Below, one piece after another: positions 28,076 to 34,410 of a DNA stretch of 34,410 nt; position 1 is the stretch's first letter, and every line of letters starts with the position of its first letter. The stretch comes from Gallionellaceae bacterium (GTDB taxonomy: Bacteria > Pseudomonadota > Gammaproteobacteria > Burkholderiales > Gallionellaceae). The position numbers and the translations under genes are program-made. The stretch spans positions 1,291-35,700 of the forward strand of contig JAQTOM010000012.1 of NCBI GenBank assembly GCA_028713345.1. Reading direction: 5' to 3'. A model generated the notes under the pieces. It did not search any database. It saw only the letters and a program-made list of their open reading frames with translations, and was not told where the DNA came from.

Positions 28076-30382
28076 TCAGAATAGCTGATCCTTGACGGCT
28101 TCGTTTTGCGATTGCCCGGCTGGTGTGGCAGATTGCTCCGGCGGGAGGTTTTCCTGGTAGAAATATTCCACCAGTTCCCCGTTGGCATCACGCAGACCGT
28201 TATTGTTGATGCGCGCAGCCACCATGTTGCCGGGCATGCTGTAAACCGCTTCGGGCACATCTTTCAGGACCTTGCTCATATAGTCCATCCAGATAGGCAG
28301 CGCAGCCCCTCCCCCGGTTTCCTTGTCGCCCAGGCTGCGCGGGTTATCAAAGCCGATCCATGAAATTCCCACTATGGTGGGCTGGAAGCCGCAGAACCAT
28401 GCATCCATGGAATCGCTGGTAGTGCCGGTTTTGCCTGCCAAATCATGGCGGCCCAATTGCATGGCGCGGGTGGCGGTACCATGACGCACCACATCCTGCA
28501 TCATGCTGACCATGCTGTAGGCGTTGCGCACATCGATCACCTGCTCGGCGTTTTCTCCGGCCACAACCGGGGCGGCCTGGTTCAGTATATTTCCCTTGTT
28601 ATCTTCAATGCGCTGGATCAGGTAGGGGGTGATGCGGAAGCCGCCGTTGGCAAAAACAGAATAGCCTGCCAGCAATTGCATGGGCGTGACCGAGCCGGCG
28701 CCCAGCGCCATGGTGAGATAGGGCGGGTGCTTGGTTGCATCGAAGCCGAACTTGGTGACATAGTCCTGCGCATACTGCGGCGTAATGGCTTGCAGAATAC
28801 GAATGGAAACCAGATTCTTGGACTTGGTGAGCCCCTGCCTCATGCGCATGGGGCCTTCGAATTTGCCATCGTAATTTTTTGGTTGCCAGGCCTCGCTGCC
28901 CGTTTCTGCGGCGCCAAATACCAGAGGTGCGTCGTTGATTACGGAGGCGGGCGTAAAACCTTTTTCCAGTGCGGCAGAATAAATAAACGGCTTGAAGCTG
29001 GAGCCCGGCTGGCGCCAGGCCTGCACGACGTGGTTGAACTGGTTGCGGCTGAAGTCGAATCCGCCAACCAGGGAGTATATTGCGCCATCATGCGGGCTGG
29101 CAGAAACAAAGGCGGCTTCCACTTGCGGGAGCTGCGTAATCTGCCAGACTCCCTTTTCGTTTTGCTGCACACGGATTAGCGAGCCAGCGCGTATACGCTG
29201 GTTCAATGCGGCCTTCTCACCCAGCGCGCGCTGTGCGAATTTCAGGCCGTCGCCGGTAATTTCTGCAATTTGTCCGCCCTTGCAATAGGCGCGAACGGAC
29301 TTTGGACCGGCCTGCTGTACCACGGCGGGAACCAGGTCGTCACTGTCGGTAATGTCTTGCAGCGCGTCTTCCATCTGTTCATCGGTGGCATTGCCATTGC
29401 GCAGGTCAATGTAGCCTTCCGGCCCGCGATAACCGTGGCGCTGATCGTATTCCAGCACATCTTTGCGCACCGCCTTGTAGGCCGCCGCCTGGTCTTGCTG
29501 GCGTATGGTGGTATAGACCCTGATGCCCTGTGTGTAGGTATCCTCCTGATAGCGTTCGTACACCACCTGCCTGACCATTTCCGCCAGGTAATCGGCCTTG
29601 ACCGGGTATTCCTGGTTGCCGTGCTTGGCAACCAAGTGCTGTTGTTGCGCGGCTTCCAGTTGCGCGTCATCTATAAAGCGTAGTTCGTGCATGCGCCGCA
29701 GCACATACATCTGGCGCAGCTTGGCGCGCTTGGGGTTGACCACCGGATTGAAGGCGGAGGGGGCTTTGGGCAAGCCGGCCAGCATTGCCATTTCGGCAGT
29801 GTTGAGCTGGTCGAGATTCTTGCCAAAATAGACCTGGGCGGCAGCGGCGAAACCGTAAGCCCGCTGCCCGAGGTAAATCTGGTTAATGTAGAGCTGGAGG
29901 ATTTCATCCTTGTTGAGATTATGTTCAATCTTCAGGGCAAGCATGACCTCATTGAACTTGCGCGACAGGGTTTTTTCCTTGGACAGGAAGAAATTGCGTG
30001 CCACCTGCATGGTGATAGTGCTGGCGCCCTGTTTTGCGCCGCCCGAGGTAAAGTTGGAATAAGCGGCACGCAATACCCCCGCGTAATCTATTCCTCCGTG
30101 CTCATAGAAGCGGTCGTCTTCGGCGGCGAGAATAGCTTTTTTCATCATGTCGGGGACTTCGCCAATCTTGACCAGCGCACGGCGCTCTTCGCCAAATTCG
30201 CCGAGCAGGGCGCCTTCCGCGCTATACACGCGCAGCGGAATCTTGGGCCTGTAATCGGTCAATACTTCCAGCGAAGGCAATAAGGGATAGGTCAGCATTG
30301 CCGCAAACAAGAGCAGCAGTAACGGCAGGAGTGCGAGAGCAAGTGCGGCGATAGCCGGGTAAAGCCACCAGCGTAAGTTCAT
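28076..30382 (-). CDS. mrcA: Penicillin-binding protein 1A
   Basis: Transglycosylase motifs AILAAEDDRFYEHGGIDYAG, GASTITMQVARNFFLSKEKTLSRKFNEVMLALKIE; transpeptidase QPGSSFKPFIYSAAL and AGKTGTTSDSMDAWFCGF. Confidence 0.96.
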   Translation of the reverse strand: MNLRWWLYPAIAALALALLPLLLLLFAAMLTYPLLPSLEVLTDYRPKIPLRVYSAEGALLGEFGEERRALVKIGEVPDMMKKAILAAEDDRFYEHGGIDYAGVLRAAYSNFTSGGAKQGASTITMQVARNFFLSKEKTLSRKFNEVMLALKIEHNLNKDEILQLYINQIYLGQRAYGFAAAAQVYFGKNLDQLNTAEMAMLAGLPKAPSAFNPVVNPKRAKLRQMYVLRRMHELRFIDDAQLEAAQQQHLVAKHGNQEYPVKADYLAEMVRQVVYERYQEDTYTQGIRVYTTIRQQDQAAAYKAVRKDVLEYDQRHGYRGPEGYIDLRNGNATDEQMEDALQDITDSDDLVPAVVQQAGPKSVRAYCKGGQIAEITGDGLKFAQRALGEKAALNQRIRAGSLIRVQQNEKGVWQITQLPQVEAAFVSASPHDGAIYSLVGGFDFSRNQFNHVVQAWRQPGSSFKPFIYSAALEKGFTPASVINDAPLVFGAAETGSEAWQPKNYDGKFEGPMRMRQGLTKSKNLVSIRILQAITPQYAQDYVTKFGFDATKHPPYLTMALGAGSVTPMQLLAGYSVFANGGFRITPYLIQRIEDNKGNILNQAAPVVAGENAEQVIDVRNAYSMVSMMQDVVRHGTATRAMQLGRHDLAGKTGTTSDSMDAWFCGFQPTIVGISWIGFDNPRSLGDKETGGGAALPIWMDYMSKVLKDVPEAVYSMPGNMVAARINNNGLRDANGELVEYFYQENLPPEQSATPAGQSQNEAVKDQLF

Positions 30383-30494
30383 GTCGAGCGGGATGTTGCC
30401 GAGGATTGGTGACTGATTATTATATAGGCTCTTGCCATTAAAAATAGCCCTAAGCGCTGCACCCGGCAGCTTTTATCTTGGGTCAATTCGTCCG

Positions 30495-31703
30495 CTACAG
30501 CCAGCGTTGCATCGAATAGCCACCGATCAGCGGGCGTTGCAGGGCGGCGCTGACTATCTGCCTGCCCCACTTGAATTCCTTGTACAGTACGAGAAAACGC
30601 CACATGTCGCGCAATACTTTGACACGGTCGCGCCTGTCCAGCGCCATCAGGGCGGCGGGGAAATCGGCCTCGTGCGGGCGGGCGAAGGCGATCTTGAGCG
30701 GGTTCCACTGGTCGGTGGTGCGGCGCACTTCCGAGGCGATCATCTTGCGGTACATTTCCTGCACCGGACGGTTGCGCAATCGGGCTTCCACCACCGCTTC
30801 GCCGCATATCGCGCCGGAGTGCAGCGCGCAACTCATGCCTTCGCCGATCATGTTGAGGAAGCCCGCCGCCTGCCCGGTGATCAGCACATTGCCCTTGCCG
30901 AACACATAGCGGTTGATCAGCGACGGCCCGAAATTCTGGCCGCAACCTTCGTCCTCGGCGTGCGGATGCAGGCGCACGCCGTGCTTGTCGGTCAGGTAAT
31001 TCACCACGTTCTCATGCTTCTTGGCGAAATTGTCGCCGCGCTTGAAGCCCACGCCGACGATCTGCCGCCCATCGCGGGCATGGCTCCAGGTATAGTGTCC
31101 CAGGCCGGGATGGAACCAGAAATGGAAATACTGCTCATCCAGCGGGCACTCGATGATCTCGTGAAATTTCTGCCCCACAAAAAACCACGGGATGGATTTC
31201 TGGTATTCCGGATAGACCGCGCGGATCACCGGTGAATTCGGCCCGTCCGCGCCGATGACCTGGCGTGCCCGGTATTCCACCGGCTCGCCGTTCTTGCGCG
31301 CCGAGACGATCACATGGCCGCCGTTATCCTGCAAGCCGGTAAATGCCGTCTGGTCATGGACTTCCGCGCCGCTGCGCTGGATCGCCCAGTGATCCGCATG
31401 TTTGCGGTGCAGATGCGGCGTGACACCGCCGAAAAAATCCATCGACATCGACACCATGCTGGGAAAGTGGAAAGTCACGCCACGGCACGCGGTCGGGTCA
31501 TGCAGGATTTCACGCGGCAGCGGGCCGAAATTTTCCAGTAAGAAACGATGCCCGCGCGGGGAGAGTATGCCGCTGCAAATCTTGTGGCGCGGCAACTCGT
31601 GACGCTCAAGGACAATGGTTTCCAGCCCCGCATCCACCAGGCGTTTTGCGGCTGCGGCGGAAGCCAGCCCGGCACCGACAATGACAACATCAACCGTGCG
31701 CAT
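30495..31703 (-). CDS. Geranylgeranyl-reductase-like FAD-dependent oxidoreductase
   Basis: DVVIVGAGLASAAAAKRLVDAGLETIVLERHELPRHKICSGILSPRG; QVIGADGPNSPVIRAV; ITGQAAGFLNMIGEGMSCALHSGAICGEAV. Confidence 0.85.
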   Translation of the reverse strand: MRTVDVVIVGAGLASAAAAKRLVDAGLETIVLERHELPRHKICSGILSPRGHRFLLENFGPLPREILHDPTACRGVTFHFPSMVSMSMDFFGGVTPHLHRKHADHWAIQRSGAEVHDQTAFTGLQDNGGHVIVSARKNGEPVEYRARQVIGADGPNSPVIRAVYPEYQKSIPWFFVGQKFHEIIECPLDEQYFHFWFHPGLGHYTWSHARDGRQIVGVGFKRGDNFAKKHENVVNYLTDKHGVRLHPHAEDEGCGQNFGPSLINRYVFGKGNVLITGQAAGFLNMIGEGMSCALHSGAICGEAVVEARLRNRPVQEMYRKMIASEVRRTTDQWNPLKIAFARPHEADFPAALMALDRRDRVKVLRDMWRFLVLYKEFKWGRQIVSAALQRPLIGGYSMQRWL

Positions 31704-31751
31704 CAGGGTAAAACTCCTTCAAGTAAGCGGCCTTCTGTAAAAAACACCCAT

Positions 31752-32822
31752 TCACTCCGCCAGCGCGACCGATTTGATCATCGCATACACGGCAAGTCCT
31801 TCGTGCAAGGCCAACCGGTCACGCGACCATGCGGTGATTTCCGCAAACAGGTTTTGCCCGTCGCTCAAGCGCAAGCCGAGCAGCGCGTGCCCCTCACGCA
31901 CGAGATCGATGCTCTGGATGGTTACCGGCAGGATATTCAGCAGGCTCGTATCTTCCGGTCTGGTGAGCGCGATACCGACATCTTTCGCGAGTATGCGCAG
32001 GCGCTGCGGCCTGCCGGCACTGGCCGCGTGGATGGGATTCCCCAGCCACAGGCAATGTTCGCCGACATGGAAGGAGGTGAGTCCATGCTTCTGCTGTCCA
32101 GACCTGCCCTCGATGACCGACACGCATCCACCGTCGCTGAACAGCGGCGAGTCCGGCCGCGACAAGGCTTGTTTGAGCGTCTCGATGCGGTCGATGCACC
32201 CCTTCTGCATGAACACCACGCGGTCCGCCAGGCGCTCGACCTCGGCTGGCGCATGGGTGACGTACACAATCGGCACACCGGCCTGCTGCACCATGCGCTC
32301 CAGAAACGGAAGAATATCACGCTTGGCCTGGGTGTCGAGCGCCGAAAGCGGCTCGTCCATCAGCAGCAGGCGCGGGCTGGACAGCAGCGCGCGGGCGATG
32401 GCGATGCGCTGCCGTTCCCCACCGGACAGGCTGGCGGGGTCGCTGCGTTCGATCAGGTTGCCCAGCCCGAGCCACTCCACTGCTTGTCCCAGTTGGACTC
32501 TGCGTTGAGCTTGCGGAATACGCTTCAAGCCGTATTCCAGATTGCGCCGCACCGACAGATGCGAAAACAGGCTGGCCTCCTGGAACACATAGCCCAGCGG
32601 ACGCCGGTGTGTCGGCAGGAAATTTGCGCCATCCTGCCACACCTCATCCTGCATCCGCAGCATCCCGCTGGTTGTCCGTTCCAGCCCCGCAATGCAGCGC
32701 AACAGGGTCGTCTTGCCCGAACCGGATGGGCCGAACAGCGCGGTGATGCCGCGTGCGGGCAACTGCAAATCCACGTTCAGCGCAAAGCCGGGATAGGCGA
32801 GATCGAAGCGGGTGTGGATCAT
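31752..32822 (-). CDS. modC: Molybdate ABC transporter ATP-binding protein
   Basis: GPSGSGKTTLLRCIAGLE, LSGGERQRIAIARALLSSPRLLLMDEPLSALD, C-terminal Mop-like domain; adjacent to modB and modA. Confidence 0.93.
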   Translation of the reverse strand: MIHTRFDLAYPGFALNVDLQLPARGITALFGPSGSGKTTLLRCIAGLERTTSGMLRMQDEVWQDGANFLPTHRRPLGYVFQEASLFSHLSVRRNLEYGLKRIPQAQRRVQLGQAVEWLGLGNLIERSDPASLSGGERQRIAIARALLSSPRLLLMDEPLSALDTQAKRDILPFLERMVQQAGVPIVYVTHAPAEVERLADRVVFMQKGCIDRIETLKQALSRPDSPLFSDGGCVSVIEGRSGQQKHGLTSFHVGEHCLWLGNPIHAASAGRPQRLRILAKDVGIALTRPEDTSLLNILPVTIQSIDLVREGHALLGLRLSDGQNLFAEITAWSRDRLALHEGLAVYAMIKSVALAE

Positions 32823-32824
32823 TA

Positions 32825-33505
32825 TTATTTGCGTTTGGTCGGGTTGAAGGTGTAGAGCAGCAGCAGCACGACAAACGAGAACGCCACCATGCTTGCCGAC
32901 AGCCAGTGCGCCTGGGCATATTCTATCGCTTCGACGTGATCGTATATCTGCACCGACACCACGCGGGTCTGGCCGGGGATATTGCCGCCGATCATCAACA
33001 CCACACCGAATTCGCCGACGGTGTGCGCGAAGCCGAGCACCGCCGCGGTGAGAAATCCGGGTTTCGCCAGCGGCAGCGCCACGCTGAAAAACCGGTCCGG
33101 CGCGGAAGCGCGCAGCGTCGCGGCGGCTTCCAGCGCCCGTTCCGGAATGGCCTCGAAAGCATTCTGCAAGGGCTGCACCACAAAAGGCATGGAATAGAAA
33201 ACCGAGGCGACGACCAATCCCGCGAAGGTGAACGGAAGTATGCCGATGCCGAGCGTCTGGGTGAGATGCCCGATGGAGCCGTGCGGCCCCATCGTTATCA
33301 GCAGGTAGAAACCCAGCACTGTCGGCGGTAACACGATGGGCAACGCAACCACCGCGCCTATCGGCGCTTTCCAGCGGGAAGGGGTGCGTGCCAGCCACCA
33401 TGCGATGGGCGTGCCGACGAGCAGCAGGATGAGCGTGACTGTCGTGGCTAATTTGAAGGTGAGCCAGACTGCGGACAGGTCGGCGGCGGAGAAGCTGGAT
33501 TCCAT
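32825..33505 (-). CDS. modB: Molybdate ABC transporter permease
   Basis: [65 protein letters not shown]. Confidence 0.96.
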   Translation of the reverse strand: MESSFSAADLSAVWLTFKLATTVTLILLLVGTPIAWWLARTPSRWKAPIGAVVALPIVLPPTVLGFYLLITMGPHGSIGHLTQTLGIGILPFTFAGLVVASVFYSMPFVVQPLQNAFEAIPERALEAAATLRASAPDRFFSVALPLAKPGFLTAAVLGFAHTVGEFGVVLMIGGNIPGQTRVVSVQIYDHVEAIEYAQAHWLSASMVAFSFVVLLLLYTFNPTKRK

Positions 33506-33643
33506 TCTGCTATTTTGCTTTACTTGGCAGAACAAAGCCAGAGCGCTTCATGCTTGCGTGCCTCGCGGCTCATCATGAAGCACGCGTGCGCCTGCTCCTG
33601 CTTCATACATAGGGTGGATAAAGACGCGTAGCGTCGTCGCCAT

Positions 33644-34409
33644 CTATTTGCCAGTGGCTTCGCCAGGCAACACGAAACCGTATTTCGTCATCACGGCACG
33701 CGCCGGTTTGCTGCCCATGTAGCCGGCGAAGCGTTTGGCCAGCGCATTGTTTTCAGCGCGCCTGGTGATGACGTAACCCTGTTCCAGCGGTTCATGCAGC
33801 TTGTCGGGAATAAGGTAATACCCGCCCTTGTTCGCCAGTTCCGGATTAATTGCCAACGCCAGGGCGATGACGCCCACCTCGGCATTGCCCGTCTGCACAA
33901 ACTGTGCGGTTTGTGCGATGTTCTCGCCATAAACCAGCTTGGACTCAATTTTTTCCAGCAGACCGGAAGCACGCAGCGCTTCTTCGGCACGCTTGCCGTA
34001 GGGAGCATGTTTCGGATTGGCAATGGCGACGCGGGTAATTTTCGGATTGGTCAAGCTAGCCAATGTCATTTGGCTCGCATCCATGCTCGCGCTCCACAGT
34101 ACGATGCGGCCAAAGGCGTATGGTTTCACGTCGGAGGCAGCCAAGCCGCTCTTCACCAACTCGCGTGGTAAAGCAATATCAGCGGAGAAAAAAAGGTCAT
34201 AAGGCGCGCCTTGCTGAATCTGTGTGTGAAACTTACCGGAAGAACCATAGGCCACATCCACATCATCGCCCGGATTGGCCGCCTTGAAAATGGTGACGAT
34301 CTCATCCATGGCGAATTTGAGATCGGACGCTGCCACTACAGTAATTTTCTCTGCATGTGCGGTCGTTGCAAGCAAGAGCGAACCGGCTAGCAGCAGGCAG
34401 TTGGCCAGC
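33644..34409 (-). CDS. modA: Molybdate ABC transporter substrate-binding protein (start lies beyond the window edge)
   Basis: Signal-peptide-like LANCLLLAGSLLLATTAHA open to the edge; KITVVAASDLKFAMDEIVTIFKAANPGDDVDVAYGSSGKFHTQIQQGAPYDLFFSADIALPREL. Confidence 0.93.
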   Translation of the reverse strand, partial: LANCLLLAGSLLLATTAHAEKITVVAASDLKFAMDEIVTIFKAANPGDDVDVAYGSSGKFHTQIQQGAPYDLFFSADIALPRELVKSGLAASDVKPYAFGRIVLWSASMDASQMTLASLTNPKITRVAIANPKHAPYGKRAEEALRASGLLEKIESKLVYGENIAQTAQFVQTGNAEVGVIALALAINPELANKGGYYLIPDKLHEPLEQGYVITRRAENNALAKRFAGYMGSKPARAVMTKYGFVLPGEATGK

Positions 34410-34410
34410 C

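Noticed and set aside
31548-32855. 435-aa plus-strand ORF
   Set aside because: Antisense to modC and the flavoprotein; no coherent domain.
32823-33401. N-terminal 193 aa of the 549-aa minus-strand ORF that includes ModC
   Set aside because: Out-of-frame reading of modB; the true ModC start is the ATG at 32822.

Overview
The window looks like a core-genome segment of a betaproteobacterium. I infer a Nitrosomonadales/Gallionellaceae-like background from gene order and protein style; I could not run a search. About 33 coding regions are supportable: lolB, yqjK/E/D-like genes, a TPR protein, a Gld-type ABC transporter (ATPase, permease, GldG-like) followed by mutM, a ferredoxin with a decayed second copy, coaD, rsmD, two M16 peptidases, ftsY-ftsE-ftsX, rpoH, sspB-sspA, a DUF4197 protein, a small cytochrome c, an RNase II/R-family protein, tonB, mlaA, a NUDIX protein, bamD, rluD, pgeF (yfiH), a nucleotidyltransferase-like protein, a PBP1A, a geranylgeranyl-reductase-like flavoprotein and modC-modB-modA. 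I found no tRNA, rRNA, CRISPR array, phage or obvious defence island. The most interesting signals are small: (i) palindromic intergenic-type repeats that appear to have entered conserved coding sequences in frame (ftsY, the RNase, and a short REP-like piece in both rluD and the 3' end of ftsE); (ii) a perfect CIRCE-type palindrome in front of rpoH; (iii) a cytochrome c with CX3CH instead of CXXCH; (iv) a decayed ferredoxin duplicate that has lost cluster-ligand cysteines; (v) rsmD apparently lacking a canonical start codon. I do not see a clear multi-gene undescribed system.
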